Below, piece by piece: positions 54,972 through 64,000 of a DNA stretch of 64,000 nucleotides. Under the pieces are notes generated by a model. That model was given only the letters and a program-made list of their open reading frames with translations, did not search any database and had not been told where the DNA came from. Position numbers and translations under genes: made by a program. The stretch comes from Anaerolineae bacterium (GTDB lineage: Bacteria; Chloroflexota; Anaerolineae; Promineifilales; Promineifilaceae). The stretch's first letter is position 1; each line of letters begins with the position of its first letter. Where the stretch lies: positions 1 to 64,000 of the forward strand of contig JAHBVI010000009.1 of NCBI GenBank assembly GCA_019637635.1. Direction: 5' to 3'.

Positions 54972-56477
54972 ATGGACATTTATCAAGATCAGGAAGTGTG
55001 GTTCATCACCGGCAGCCAGCATTTGTATGGGCCGGAAGCATTAGAGCAGGTGGCGGCCAACGCCCAGGTGGTGGTGGAAGGCATGAATGCCTCCGGTAAA
55101 CTCCCGGTGCGGCTTGTTTTTAAGCCGGTGTTGACCACCCCCGAAGCCATTTATAACCTCTGTCTGGAAGCCAACAGCGCCCGGTCGTGCATCGGCCTGG
55201 TCGCCTGGATGCACACCTTTTCCCCGGCTAAAATGTGGATCGCCGGGCTGAACGTGCTGCAAAAACCGCTGCTCGATTTCCACACCCAATTCAACCGGGA
55301 CATCCCCTGGGACACCATTGACATGGATTTTATGAACCTGAACCAGACGGCGCACGGTGGCCGCGAGTTCGGGTTTATCAATGCGCGGGGGCGACGGCCA
55401 GGCAAAATTGTCATCGGCCACTGGCAGGATGAAGAAGTGTTAACCCGCATCAACGTCTGGGCGCGGGCGGCGGCGGCCTGGGCGGACTGGCAAACGGCCA
55501 AAATCGCCCGTTTTGGCGACAACATGCGCCAGGTGGCCGTCACCGAAGGGGATAAAGTGGCCGCGCAGATGCAGTTTGGCTACAGCGTCAACGGCTACGG
55601 CGTGGGCGACCTGGTGCAGGTGGTGAACGCCGTCAGCGACACCGAAATTGACCATCTGATTGACCAGTACGAAACAGAATACACCGTCACGCCCGCGCTG
55701 CGGTGGGATGGGGCGCAGCGCCAATCGCTGCGCGAAGCAGCCTGCATTGAACTGGGGCTACGCCGGTTCTTAGAGGAAGGTGGCTTTAAGGGGTTCACGA
55801 CGACGTTTGAAGATTTGCACGGTCTGGCGCAGTTGCCTGGTCTGGCGGTGCAGCGGCTCATGGCCGATGGTTACGGTTTTGGTGCGGAAGGGGATTGGAA
55901 AACGGCCGCACTGCTGCGGGCGATGAAGGTGATGGCGAAAGGGCTGCCGGGCGGTACCTCCTTCATGGAAGATTACACCTACCATTTTGAGCCGGGCAAC
56001 ATGAAGGTGCTGGGGGCGCATATGCTGGAAATCTGCCCGACAATTGCGGCGGGCAAACCGTCGCTGGAAATTCACCCATTGGGCATTGGCGGCAAGGCCG
56101 ACCCCGTGCGGCTGGTGTTTGATACCCCACCCGGTCCCGGCCTGAATGCTACCCTGATTGACATGGGCAACCGCTTCCGCCTGGTGGTAAACACGGTAGA
56201 GGTTGTGCCGCCGGATGCACCGCTGCCCAAACTACCGGTAGCCCGTGCTGTCTGGATTCCCCAGCCCAACCTCAAGGTGGCGGTGGCGGCCTGGGCTTAT
56301 GCCGGCGGGGCGCACCACACCGGCTTCAGCCAGGCACTCACCGTGGAACATCTGGAAGATTTTGCGGCCATGGCCGGCCTGGAAATGCTGCTGATTGACG
56401 AAACCACCGCCCTGAGCGACTTCCAAAAGGAGCTGCGCTGGAACGAACTCTACTATCATCTGGCAAAAGGGATTTGA
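54972..56477 (+). CDS. araA: L-arabinose isomerase
   Basis: 501 residues (E. coli 500). N-terminal [20 protein letters not shown]. Metal-site residues: Glu in [14 protein letters not shown], Glu in [15 protein letters not shown], His in [11 protein letters not shown], and His in [13 protein letters not shown]. It converts L-arabinose to L-ribulose using Mn. GAAGGAGAG precedes the ATG. Transcribed alone and divergently from the regulator-araB-araD genes, under the operator described. Confidence 0.95.
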   Translation: MDIYQDQEVWFITGSQHLYGPEALEQVAANAQVVVEGMNASGKLPVRLVFKPVLTTPEAIYNLCLEANSARSCIGLVAWMHTFSPAKMWIAGLNVLQKPLLDFHTQFNRDIPWDTIDMDFMNLNQTAHGGREFGFINARGRRPGKIVIGHWQDEEVLTRINVWARAAAAWADWQTAKIARFGDNMRQVAVTEGDKVAAQMQFGYSVNGYGVGDLVQVVNAVSDTEIDHLIDQYETEYTVTPALRWDGAQRQSLREAACIELGLRRFLEEGGFKGFTTTFEDLHGLAQLPGLAVQRLMADGYGFGAEGDWKTAALLRAMKVMAKGLPGGTSFMEDYTYHFEPGNMKVLGAHMLEICPTIAAGKPSLEIHPLGIGGKADPVRLVFDTPPGPGLNATLIDMGNRFRLVVNTVEVVPPDAPLPKLPVARAVWIPQPNLKVAVAAWAYAGGAHHTGFSQALTVEHLEDFAAMAGLEMLLIDETTALSDFQKELRWNELYYHLAKGI

Positions 56478-56488
56478 TAAAAAACAGC

Positions 56489-56530
56489 CATTCTCAATTT
56501 ATCTGCCACTGCCAGCCAAATTGAGAATGG
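56489..56530 (+). terminator. Palindrome after araA (family K), probable terminator
   Basis: CATTCTCAATTT and AAATTGAGAATG pair around 17 bases that include ATCTGCCACTGCCAGCC. It lies 12 bases past the araA stop. A rearranged copy is at 41617-41650. Confidence 0.6.
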
Positions 56531-56605
56531 CCGCCACGATTAGCACGAATAGATGGTTAACTGCATTTGGATGTCATGTAAAAGTGTTCCCCAAACCTTT
56601 GACAG

Positions 56606-56869
56606 TTGTTGACATTCCCATTCTTTCACGCCAATATGTCGTTATACGATAGCGGACAGCGGTTGAACTACCCAGCCCGACACGCCATCGCTCTGGGAGA
56701 TGTAAATGGTGATGGGGCTGTAGATGTCATTGCCGGTAAGTTGGGTGATGCCACTGTCTGGTTTAACGACGGCGCCGGCCAACTGCAACAATTCTACGCG
56801 GCGCAACCCTGGCTGCTGGTCAACACGGCGCTGACCTCCCACAAGCGCCGGGCCAGCGTTTCATCCTGA
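56606..56869 (+). pseudogene. Fragment of an FG-GAP/VCBS-repeat protein
   Basis: The frame contains one clear FG-GAP unit: ARHAIALGDVNGDGAVDVIA and GDATVWFNDGAGQLQ, with the Ca-binding DVNGDG loop. It has no signal peptide and no further repeats, and its 3' part overlaps the convergent SDR gene by 76 bases. It looks like a leftover of a larger secreted protein cut off by rearrangement. Confidence 0.6.
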
Positions 56870-57633
56870 GATGTGGTTGACGGCCGTGCCTCTCGCTCAT
56901 CCCGAAAATACCGTCCTGTCACATCCTCCGCCTCCGGCGCTGTGGCCAGATAAAGCGAAGTCCGCGCCCCTTCGGCCCAACTGAGGCCGCCGCGCGATAC
57001 GGAACGGGGCAGCCCGGAATAATCGCGCCCCAGGTTCGTGTCTACTACGCCCGGATGCAGGCAATTGGCGGTCACGGCCGTATCCGCCAACCGCCGCGCC
57101 AGTTCAAATGTAAACAGCACATTCATCAACTTAGTATTGGCATACACCTGCGTCGGCCGGTAGCTCCGTTCTGCCTGCAAATCGGCAAAATCCACCACAC
57201 CGCTGGCATGAACCTGTGAGGAAACGTTGATAATCCGTGCTGGCGCGCTGGTCTTCAACACGTCCAGCAGCAAATGGGTCAGCAGAAAATAGGCCAGATG
57301 GTTCACGGCAAACTGCCTTTCCAGCCCATCGGCCGTCACCTCCCGCTGACGGGGGATGACGCTGGCATTGTTGATGAGGATGTGCAGCACCTCATGCCGC
57401 GCCTGAAAATCGGCGGCGGCCTGCCGAATGGAAGCCAGCGAAGCCAGGTCACACAGCAGCAGTTCCACATGGGGGTTGCCGGTGGATTGTTGCACGTCAC
57501 GCACGGCCGTTGCCCCCCGCGTCTCGTCCCGGCACAACATCACCACCGTCGCGCCCCATTCCGCCAGGCCCACGGCTGTGGCATACCCAATCCCCGTATT
57601 CGCTCCCGTCACCAGGCAAATTTTTCCGTCCAC
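56794..57633 (-). CDS. Short-chain dehydrogenase/reductase (WW-oxidoreductase/retinol dehydrogenase-like)
   Basis: 279 residues. Cofactor loop LVTGANTGIGYATAVGLAEW with Arg in MLCRDETRG favouring NADP. LLICD-like LLLCDLASLASIRQAA and ILINNASVI follow. Catalytic Ser is in RIINVSSQVHASG and Tyr/Lys in VYANTKLMN, then LHPGVVDTNLGR. The pattern matches the retinol dehydrogenase-like subgroup; substrate unknown. The extreme C-terminus overlaps the FG-GAP fragment on the other strand, so the last 25 residues may be newly acquired. Confidence 0.88.
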   Translation of the reverse strand: MDGKICLVTGANTGIGYATAVGLAEWGATVVMLCRDETRGATAVRDVQQSTGNPHVELLLCDLASLASIRQAAADFQARHEVLHILINNASVIPRQREVTADGLERQFAVNHLAYFLLTHLLLDVLKTSAPARIINVSSQVHASGVVDFADLQAERSYRPTQVYANTKLMNVLFTFELARRLADTAVTANCLHPGVVDTNLGRDYSGLPRSVSRGGLSWAEGARTSLYLATAPEAEDVTGRYFRDEREARPSTTSQDETLARRLWEVSAVLTSSQGCAA

Positions 57634-57849
57634 GATGGTACCTGTACTGCCTTTTGGGAACTTAACCGCAAAGAACGCGAAGGACGCAAAGTTTTATCCT
57701 TATCTGTGTGTTCTCTGCATCCTTTGCGGTGAATCATTACCCTTTGTCTTTCATTGTTACATTTTTGCACTTTCCCCCCGCTCCGGTACAATGTATCTTA
57801 TCAATGTATACCATCCTGGCAATTTGAAAAGTGAATAATGCAAACGGCC

Positions 57850-58103
57850 GTGCGGGAGAGTATCTGAATCCGTAATCGGTAATCAGTAATCGGTAAACGG
57901 TGAACCGATTACCGATCACCGATTACCGATTACCGATCACCGAAGGGGCAACCGGCGAGCGATCTATCGCCCACCGCGAATCTCTCAGGTAAAAGGACCG
58001 GACGGCAGGGTGTATCTGAAAAATGCGTAACAGAACGCATACCGAAGGGGCAAACGGCAGGCAAAAGTTTACCTGCTGCCAATCTCTCAGGTTAATGACA
58101 GAG
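57850..58103 (+). promoter_or_regulatory. Tandem glycine riboswitch upstream of gcvH-gcvP
   Basis: Two aptamers in series. Aptamer 1: GGGAGAG (57854-57860), CCGAAGGGGCAA (57940-57951), AATCTCTCAGG (57979-57989), AAAAGGACCGG. Aptamer 2: P2 ATGCGT/ACGCAT (58023-58040), CCGAAGGGGCAA (58042-58053), AATCTCTCAGG (58081-58091). These are the hallmark conserved blocks of the gcvT-motif RNA. The P2 stem of aptamer 1 is greatly lengthened by a family G palindrome. A terminator follows directly, so glycine probably switches transcription on by antitermination. Confidence 0.93.
57864..57946. repeat. Family G palindrome inside aptamer 1 of the riboswitch
   Basis: GTAATCGGTAATCAGTAATC words and their complement ACCGATTACCGATCACCGAT. 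It sits exactly where the variable P2 hairpin belongs and forms a stem of some 30 base pairs. The word also occurs at 6331-6354. Confidence 0.8.
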
Positions 58104-58148
58104 GACGCTGGCAAAACGCCGTTTTGCCATGCGTCCTTTTTTATTTTC
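58103..58148 (+). terminator. Riboswitch-controlled terminator
   Basis: GGACGC..GCAAAAC and GTTTTGC..GCGTCC form a hairpin, followed by TTTTTTATTTT. It starts immediately after aptamer 2 and so can compete with its 3' strand. Confidence 0.85.
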
Positions 58149-58151
58149 TAC

Positions 58152-58221
58152 CGTAGGGGCGAGGCAGATGGGTATAAATTTGTCCGACAAGACAACGCAT
58201 CCCCCATCTGCCTCGCCCGTA
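58152..58221. repeat. Family E palindrome
   Basis: CGTAGGGGCGAGGCAGATGG and CCATCTGCCTCGCCCGTACC. It lies between the riboswitch terminator and the gcvH ribosome-binding site. Confidence 0.8.
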
Positions 58222-58239
58222 CCCACAAAGGAGTAGATC

Positions 58240-58629
58240 ATGTCCAAAATCCCTGCAAATTACCGTTTTTCCGATGATGATGAATGGGTGCGCGTGGAAG
58301 GCGACGAAGTGGTGATTGGCATCACCGACCACGCCCAGGATTCCCTGTCTGACATCGTGTACCTGCAACTGCCCGATGTTGGCGACAGCTTTGGCGCGGG
58401 CGACGCCTTCGGCGTGGTGGAATCGGTGAAAGCCGCCGCCGACCTGTTGATGCCCATTGCCGGGGAAGTCACGGCCGTAAACACCCCCCTCATTGACACC
58501 CCCGAACTCGTCAACAGCGACCCCTACGGCGACGCCTGGATGATCCGCGTCCGCCCGGACAACATGGCCGACGCGGATGCCCTGATGGACGCAGCGGCGT
58601 ATGAGAAGTTTTTGGCAGAAAGAGAGTAA
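58240..58629 (+). CDS. gcvH: Glycine cleavage system H protein
   Basis: 129 residues. Start KIPANYRFSDDDEWVRVEGD. The lipoyl-bearing Lys64 is in FGVVESVKAAADLLMPIAG. The C-terminal NSDPYGDAWMIRVRP is the usual end block. It shuttles the aminomethyl group between the P, T and L proteins. AAAGGAG precedes the ATG by seven bases. First gene under the glycine riboswitch; gcvP follows after a family A palindrome. No gcvT is present in this operon. Confidence 0.95.
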   Translation: MSKIPANYRFSDDDEWVRVEGDEVVIGITDHAQDSLSDIVYLQLPDVGDSFGAGDAFGVVESVKAAADLLMPIAGEVTAVNTPLIDTPELVNSDPYGDAWMIRVRPDNMADADALMDAAAYEKFLAERE

Positions 58630-58636
58630 GAAACAG

Positions 58637-58709
58637 GAAGTAAGCAGTGGGCAGTAAGCAGTGAGCAGTTTGCTTTTACTGCTCACTGCTCACCGCTTAC
58701 TGCTCACTT
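58637..58709. repeat. Family A palindrome between gcvH and gcvP
   Basis: TAAGCAGTGGGCAGTAAGCA and TGCTCACTGCTCACCGCTTA. It may slow or stabilise the mRNA between the two genes. Confidence 0.8.
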
Positions 58710-58728
58710 TCCCCTACTGGAGAAAACA

Positions 58729-61659
58729 ATGACAACCCACGAAATCATTGAAGCCGGTGAGAACGGACATACGGCCGTGCCCAATCACGACATGCTCCGT
58801 CCCGCTGACCGGTTTGTGAAACGGCATCTTGGCCCGCGCAGCAAAGAGGTAACGGAAATGCTGCACACGTTGGGCCTCAACTCGCTGGATGAACTGGTAG
58901 ACCAGGCCGTGCCCGCCAACATCCGCATGAAGGGAGAGTTGAAGCTGGAACGGCCGCGCAGTGAAACGGCCGTGCTGGACGAACTGCGCGCCCTGGCTAA
59001 CCAAAACCAGGTGTACCGCTCCTTCATCGGCATGGGCTACAGCGACACCATCACCCCGCCCGTCATCCAGCGCAACATCCTGGAAAACCCCGGCTGGTAT
59101 ACCCAATACACCCCCTACCAGCCCGAAATCGCCCAGGGCCGACTGGAAGCGTTGATCAACTTCCAGACCATGATCACCGACCTGACCGGCATGGAGATCG
59201 CCAACGCCTCCCTGCTAGACGAAGGCACCGCCGCCGCCGAAGCCATGACCCTCTGCCAGCGCGCCATGCCCCGCAGCAGCAAAGCCAACACCTTTTTCGT
59301 CTCTGAACTGTGCCACCCGCAAACCATTGCCGTCGTGCAGACCCGCGCCGAGCCACTGGGTTACCAGGTCATCGTTGGCGACCACACCAGCTACGACTTT
59401 AGCCAGCCCACCTTTGGCGTGCTGCTGCAATACCCCGCCACCACCGGGGACATCCTCGACTATGAACCGTTCATCCAGAAAGCGCACGCGCACGGTGCAT
59501 TAGCCGTCGTCGCTGCCGATTTGCTGGCGCTGGTACTGCTGCGGCCGCCCGGCGAAATGGGCGCGGATGTGGTGGTGGGCAATTCGCAGCGATTTGGTGT
59601 GCCCATGGGCTACGGCGGCCCCCACGCCGCCTACATGGCCACTAAAGACGAACACAAACGCATCATGCCCGGCCGGCTGATTGGTGTTTCCATTGACGCC
59701 CAGGGCAAACCCGGCTACCGGCTGGCGCTGCAAACCCGCGAACAACACATCCGCCGCGAAAAAGCGACCAGCAACATTTGCACAGCGCAGGTGTTATTGG
59801 CCGTCATGGCCTCCATGTACGCCGTCTATCACGGCCCGGAAGGGCTAAAGCGTATTGCCCGGCGGGTGCGGCTGATCACCCAGGTGGTCGCCGCCGGATT
59901 GCGCGAATTGGGCTATGAACTGAACGGCGAGCCGGTGTTCGACACGCTGAAAGTGAGCGGCGGCCCGCTGGCCCAGGCGCAAATTCAGGCGCGCGCTCTG
60001 GCGCGGCGGGTCAACCTGCGTACCTTTGCCGATGGCACGGTGGGCGTTTCGTTGGACGAAGCCACCCGCCGCCACGATTTGGAAACGGTGCTGGAGATTT
60101 TTGGCGGGCAGCCGGGGCAGTTTGACCTGGAAGCGATGGCCGACGCCGTCTCGCTGGACTACGATGCACTCCACCAGCGCACCAGCCCGTTTCTCACCCA
60201 CCCCACCTTCAACAGCTACTTCTCGGAAACGGAGATGCTGCGCTACATTCGCCGCCTGGAAAGCCGGGACCTCTCCCTGACCCACTCCATGATCCCGCTC
60301 GGCTCCTGCACCATGAAGCTGAATGCTACGGCCGAAATGCTGCCCATCACCTTGCCCGAATTCGGCCATCTGCACCCCTTTGCGCCGCTGGAACAAACCC
60401 AGGGCTACCAGGAATTATTCCGCCGCCTGGAAAACTGGCTGATGGAGATCACCGGCTTTGACGCTTTCTCCTTGCAGCCCAACTCCGGCGCGCAGGGGGA
60501 ATACACCGGGCTGCTGGTCATCCGCGCTTACCACCACGCCAAAGGGGATGCGCACCGCAACGTCTGCCTGATTCCCAGTTCGGCGCACGGCACCAACCCG
60601 GCCAGCGCCGCTCTGGCGGGCATGGACGTGGTGGTGGTGCAGTGTGACGATGCCGGCAACATTGACGTGGCTGACCTGCGCGCCAAAGCGGAAAAACACC
60701 AGGAAAGGCTGGCGGCGCTCATGGTCACATACCCATCCACACATGGCGTTTTTGAAGCGGCCATCGCCGAAATCTGCCAGATTGTGCATGAGTTTGGCGG
60801 GCAGGTATATCTGGATGGGGCGAACATGAATGCCCAGGTAGGGCTGACCCGTCCGGGCGACTTTGGCGCGGATGTGTGTCATTTGAATTTACATAAGACG
60901 TTTTGCATTCCACACGGCGGCGGCGGGCCGGGCATGGGGCCAATTGGCGTCAAGGCGCACATCGCCCCCTTCCTGCCGGGGCATCCGGTGGTTGCCGGGG
61001 TGGGCGGGGCGCAGGCCATTGGGCCGGTGTCGTCGGCGCCCTGGGGCAGCGCCAGCATCCTACCCATTTCGTATGCCTACATTGCCATGATGGGCAGCTG
61101 GGGGCTGACGGTGGCGACGAAGGTGGCGATTTTGAACGCCAATTACATCGCCGAACGGCTGGAGCCGCATTATCCAGTGTTGTATCGCGGGGCCAACGGC
61201 CGTGTCGCCCATGAATGTATTGTGGATTTGCGCCACTTTAAGGAGCTGGTGCCGGTGGATGATGTGGCCAAGCGGCTGATGGACTTTGGCTTCCACGCCC
61301 CCACCATGTCCTTCCCCGTGCCCGGCACGCTGATGATTGAGCCGACGGAGAGTGAATCCAAAGCGGAGCTAGACCGCTTTTGCGAGGCGATGATCCAGAT
61401 TCGTGCCGAAATTCGGGCGGTGGAAAATGGGGAGATCACCCACGAGGACAGCCCGCTGGCGCACGCGCCGCACACGGCCGAGGTGATTATGAGCGACAGT
61501 TGGAATCGGCCGTATTCCCGTGAACAGGCCGCATACCCGGCAACCTGGGTGCGCGAGCGCAAATTCTGGCCTTACGTAGGGCGTATTGACAACGTCTACG
61601 GCGACCGCAACCTGTTCTGTATCTGCCCGCCGGTAGAGGCCTACGCGGAAGTTTCGTAG
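58729..61659 (+). CDS. gcvP: Glycine dehydrogenase (decarboxylating), fused P protein
   Basis: 976 residues, the single-chain form. The N-terminal half starts [20 protein letters not shown] with [20 protein letters not shown]. The C-terminal half has [20 protein letters not shown], and the PLP-binding Lys is near residue 722 in [19 protein letters not shown]. It decarboxylates glycine and passes the aminomethyl group to GcvH. The ATG has no strong ribosome-binding site (CTGGAGAAAACA is 9 bases upstream and adequate). Only about three ACGGCCGT octamers occur in 2.9 kb, fewer than in most neighbours. Confidence 0.96.
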   Translation: MTTHEIIEAGENGHTAVPNHDMLRPADRFVKRHLGPRSKEVTEMLHTLGLNSLDELVDQAVPANIRMKGELKLERPRSETAVLDELRALANQNQVYRSFIGMGYSDTITPPVIQRNILENPGWYTQYTPYQPEIAQGRLEALINFQTMITDLTGMEIANASLLDEGTAAAEAMTLCQRAMPRSSKANTFFVSELCHPQTIAVVQTRAEPLGYQVIVGDHTSYDFSQPTFGVLLQYPATTGDILDYEPFIQKAHAHGALAVVAADLLALVLLRPPGEMGADVVVGNSQRFGVPMGYGGPHAAYMATKDEHKRIMPGRLIGVSIDAQGKPGYRLALQTREQHIRREKATSNICTAQVLLAVMASMYAVYHGPEGLKRIARRVRLITQVVAAGLRELGYELNGEPVFDTLKVSGGPLAQAQIQARALARRVNLRTFADGTVGVSLDEATRRHDLETVLEIFGGQPGQFDLEAMADAVSLDYDALHQRTSPFLTHPTFNSYFSETEMLRYIRRLESRDLSLTHSMIPLGSCTMKLNATAEMLPITLPEFGHLHPFAPLEQTQGYQELFRRLENWLMEITGFDAFSLQPNSGAQGEYTGLLVIRAYHHAKGDAHRNVCLIPSSAHGTNPASAALAGMDVVVVQCDDAGNIDVADLRAKAEKHQERLAALMVTYPSTHGVFEAAIAEICQIVHEFGGQVYLDGANMNAQVGLTRPGDFGADVCHLNLHKTFCIPHGGGGPGMGPIGVKAHIAPFLPGHPVVAGVGGAQAIGPVSSAPWGSASILPISYAYIAMMGSWGLTVATKVAILNANYIAERLEPHYPVLYRGANGRVAHECIVDLRHFKELVPVDDVAKRLMDFGFHAPTMSFPVPGTLMIEPTESESKAELDRFCEAMIQIRAEIRAVENGEITHEDSPLAHAPHTAEVIMSDSWNRPYSREQAAYPATWVRERKFWPYVGRIDNVYGDRNLFCICPPVEAYAEVS

Positions 61660-61660
61660 C

Positions 61661-61722
61661 AGTGCCAGGCACAGGGCAAAACATTTTGGCCAGCCTGATA
61701 CCTGATGCCCCGTGCCTGGCAC
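61661..61722. repeat. Family D palindrome after gcvP
   Basis: AGTGCCAGGCACAGGG and CCCCGTGCCTGGCACT. It starts directly after the gcvP stop (TAG) and probably helps end the transcript. Confidence 0.8.
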
Positions 61723-61762
61723 TCCCAGCGCGTGTTATAATCACGGCCGTGAGGTGATGACG

Positions 61763-62110
61763 ATGATTCTGGAAATTGAAACCAAACCTGTGCCGCTGCG
61801 AGTAAATGCGGATGGCGTTATTCTGGTGGGTAAAACCCGCGTCCCCATAGATACAGTGGTCTATTGCTTCTGGAATGGTGATACGGCCGAAGAGATTGTA
61901 GAGCAATTTGACGCCTTAAAGTTGTCCGAGGTGTATGCTGTTATTGCCTATTATCTAGATCACCAGGAAGAAATTGACGCTTATATCAAACAACGCAAAC
62001 AAGAAGCGGAGATCATACGCCAGGAAAATGAAAGACGGTTCCCCAGCCATGGATTGCGTGAAAAATTGTTAACCCACCTGAAAAATGTCGAAGCTGAAGT
62101 TTCTGGCTGA
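61763..62110 (+). CDS. DUF433 protein, probable antitoxin
   Basis: 115 residues from the ATG at 61763, chosen because GAGG lies eight bases upstream. The DUF433 core is VNADGVILVGKTRVPIDTVV with WNGDTAEEIVEQFDALKLSE and VYAVIAYYLDHQEEID, a winged-helix-like DNA-binding fold. The C-terminal 35 residues are basic and helical and probably neutralise the toxin. It overlaps the next gene by 26 bases, the usual layout of DUF433/DUF5615 pairs. Confidence 0.85.
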   Translation: MILEIETKPVPLRVNADGVILVGKTRVPIDTVVYCFWNGDTAEEIVEQFDALKLSEVYAVIAYYLDHQEEIDAYIKQRKQEAEIIRQENERRFPSHGLREKLLTHLKNVEAEVSG

Positions 62111-62429
62111 CGAGAATTTCAACGGCCGTATCCTGCGCGGTCTGCTACGGCGCAACCCTGATCTGGACGTTCTGCGTGTCCAGGATACGGAAGTGGCCGA
62201 GGCAGATGATCCGGTTATGCTGGAATGGGCGGCTCAAAGCGGGCGGATTCTATTAACCCATGACGTAAACACCGTGACGAAGTATGTGTATGAACGGATA
62301 GCCGAAGGGAAACCTATGCCCGGCGTTTTTGAAATCAAACGTTCCATGCCCATCGGTTTGGCGATTGAGCAATTGCTGATTGTGATAGTAGCCAGTTTTG
62401 AAGGGGAATGGGAGAACCAGATCCAATAA
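62085..62429 (+). CDS. DUF5615 PIN-like toxin
   Basis: 114 residues. PIN-like start KFLADENFNGRILRGLLRR with the metal-binding Asp-Glu, then VLRVQDTEVAEADDPVMLEW and a second acidic site in GRILLTHDVNTVTKYVYERI. This is the Mut7-C/DUF5615 fold, expected to be an RNase. Frame and overlap fit a type II toxin-antitoxin pair with the DUF433 gene. The active-site residues look intact. Confidence 0.85.
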   Translation: MSKLKFLADENFNGRILRGLLRRNPDLDVLRVQDTEVAEADDPVMLEWAAQSGRILLTHDVNTVTKYVYERIAEGKPMPGVFEIKRSMPIGLAIEQLLIVIVASFEGEWENQIQ

Positions 62430-62461
62430 TTGCCACTTTAGGCCGATGAGTCAAGGTTATT

Positions 62462-62527
62462 AATGGGGCGGTTGGTGTCCATGTTTTAGTGAACAGACAC
62501 GGCCGTACCCAACCGCCTCGCCCCTAC
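62462..62527. repeat. Family E-like palindrome
   Basis: GGGGCGGTTGGTGTCC on the left and GTACCCAACCGCCTCGCCCC on the right. It contains one ACGGCCGT. It ends the toxin-antitoxin transcript. Confidence 0.65.
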
Positions 62528-62549
62528 GAATTGGGTGGGTGAAGAATTG

Positions 62550-63970
62550 TTATTCTTCTGACGGGGAGGGGATGGACGGCCGCCATAGATCGTAATAAGG
62601 TAACTTGCCATCAAGAATAACCCGTAAATTGTCTCCCGATAGCTGAGCCACTGTCAGCGTAGCGAGTGTGAGGTCATCACTGCCTGGTAGCCAAGGATTT
62701 ATAGACAAAGCCACATATTGACCGTCTGGCGACCATTGATAATCTTCAACATATACATGTGGCTGGCTCGCCTTCCAACGCGAATCCTTCCATAAGTATT
62801 CTTCTTACCTTTGTAAATTATCCATTGTGACAGGGCAAGAAATTGTTTTCGTGGGTAATTCCATATAGCAGAAACCACTTTTCTCACTACTCCGTTCTCC
62901 CCAATAAACAAACCCGATTTTGCTGCCATCTAAGGTATTCAGTTAAAGATACCAATTTCTACTCCTCTTTCGTCCTGCCATTGGGTGACTGATTCCAGGC
63001 AATTGTACTCACCTGTTAATACGTCGAGCATACATGGTGGCCCTTCGTTAAGACTATAAGCCGGATAGAGGAGCCGATAAGGAAGTACTGGTGACCATTT
63101 CAAACCTCTATGCTCTAAATTATTGTATTGTGCCTGTAGCTTTCCCTCCTGTGAAAAGATAGCCAGTGCCGGTTCTGCTCTTACACCATAACTTGCCGTT
63201 GGGTCTTCAACCCAAATGGAATTGATTGCTACGCCTGGGCTCCATCAAAAGACCAGGTGACATCTATTCCATCAGCAAATTCGTTGTTGAACGGATCGGT
63301 TAATTCGATCTCTTCACCAGTTTCAACGTTTATCAATGTGGCCACGGTTGGGGCATTATTATCTTCCACAATACGAATCAGGTAACGGCCGTCTGGTGAT
63401 GATATACTCCTCACTCCAGGTGTAAAAACCCTGGGCATTTCAAGTCGTTTTAACTCCCCTGTTATTAAGTCTAGCTCCTCCACAGATCTGAATGGATCGT
63501 CATATGATGTGAGATACTCAATATGTATGTACAAACCATCTTCATGTTCTATCCATGTTGGATGAACATACTCGGCAACAGGTATATCAAACCTTTCTCC
63601 GGTTTGAGCAATAAAAACGGTTACTGCATTCTCACGACCACGTACATCTGATGTATGTAGCAATAAAACATTTACAGCGGGGTCTAACACCCAGGGCGGT
63701 ATGCTATAATAAACAGGTGTTGGTGTGGGTACGGGTGTAAGAGTGGGTTGTGGTGTATTTGTTGGTCGGGGATCTTGGAAGGTGTTTCGATAGGTGTTGG
63801 GGAAAAAGTCGGCACGGCCGTCACCAAAATTCTGCACGGTTGTACCTAATTCCGTCTTCATCGCTACCATCGTGTGCGGTGGAAGGGTGGCGGGCAAACG
63901 TAGCCTCCGGCGTACAGCCTCAACATCACGAAACCAACAACAACCCCAGGATATTTGCTTTTGCGGCCAT
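62550..63970 (-). pseudogene. Decayed PD40/WD40-type beta-propeller protein
   Basis: An ATG at 63970 follows AAGGAGG and opens a hydrophobic start (ANILGLLLV). The frame shifts near 63920 into RDVEAVRRRLRLPATLPPHT, runs through a Thr/Pro spacer (NTPQPTLTPVPTPTPV) and propeller strands (SISSPDGRYLIRIVEDNN), then stops near 63229. It continues one base out of frame (VAINSIWVEDPTASYGV), then again as LDGSKIGFVYWGERSSE and finally YVEDYQWSPDGQYVALSINP to a stop at 62550. At least three or four shifts are needed, so it is decayed unless the sequence has errors. AT-rich compared with neighbours. Confidence 0.7.
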
Positions 63971-64000
63971 CAGGTTTTGCCTCCTTTCCAGCTTGCCGAA

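Overview
The window most likely comes from a filamentous or sludge-type Chloroflexota (Anaerolineae/Ardenticatenia-like). I base this on protein types and gene order: NurA beside a HAS-barrel-like protein, a DHODH-like protein after NifJ, multi-domain secreted adhesion-type proteins, GT-C-like membrane proteins, and a GbsR/MarR regulator. No rRNA or tRNA gene is visible, so the assignment is an inference. Most genes are GC-rich. The first 2.4 kb and the last 1.4 kb are more AT-rich.

Layout. 0.1-2.4 kb: small secreted or membrane proteins of unknown function. 2.4-6.3 kb (minus): an ABC ATPase, a HAS-barrel-like protein, a gutted BglII/BstYI-type restriction enzyme with an intact DNA methyltransferase, and NurA. 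6.5-19.5 kb: an anaerobic carbon and energy block on the minus strand. It holds a universal stress protein, a selenocysteine formate dehydrogenase (UGA plus SECIS hairpin), FocA, pyruvate:ferredoxin oxidoreductase with a DHODH-like protein, and pyruvate phosphate dikinase. The usp, nifJ and ppdK genes share a promoter layout: a GTGACA dyad 24 bases upstream of a -10 box. 19.8-35.7 kb: cell envelope and surface glycans (L,D-transpeptidase, GT-C-like protein, three GT4 enzymes, pyruvyl transferase, flippase, TylF-type methyltransferase, a secreted repeat protein and a lipoprotein). 35.9-41.5 kb: housekeeping genes (icd, pfk, thiD, a GbsR-like regulator, an XTP/ITP phosphatase, DUF2804). 41.7-56.5 kb: a complete L-arabinose locus. 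It has a YtfQRT/YjfF-type ABC importer with two binding proteins, a YesM/YesN-type two-component system, araD, araB, a LacI-family regulator and a divergent araA with paired operators. 57.8-61.7 kb: a tandem glycine riboswitch, gcvH and a fused gcvP. 61.7-64 kb: a DUF433/DUF5615 toxin-antitoxin pair and a decayed beta-propeller gene.

Two genome-wide signals stand out. First, the 8-base palindrome ACGGCCGT occurs about 130 times by my reading (chance expectation is one or two). It is spread through nearly every gene but absent from the first 2.5 kb. Second, intergenic spaces are filled by at least ten families of long imperfect palindromes made of short iterated words, which recur at unrelated loci. 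Members of these families also sit in frame inside coding genes (nifJ, fdhF, the HAS-barrel-like protein, the AraC-type regulator), form the C-terminus of the formate dehydrogenase, supply stop codons, and lengthen a stem of the glycine riboswitch. They look like small invasive palindromic elements tolerated in RNA loops and protein linkers, comparable in principle to Rickettsia palindromic elements. I regard this as the best candidate for an undescribed system here.
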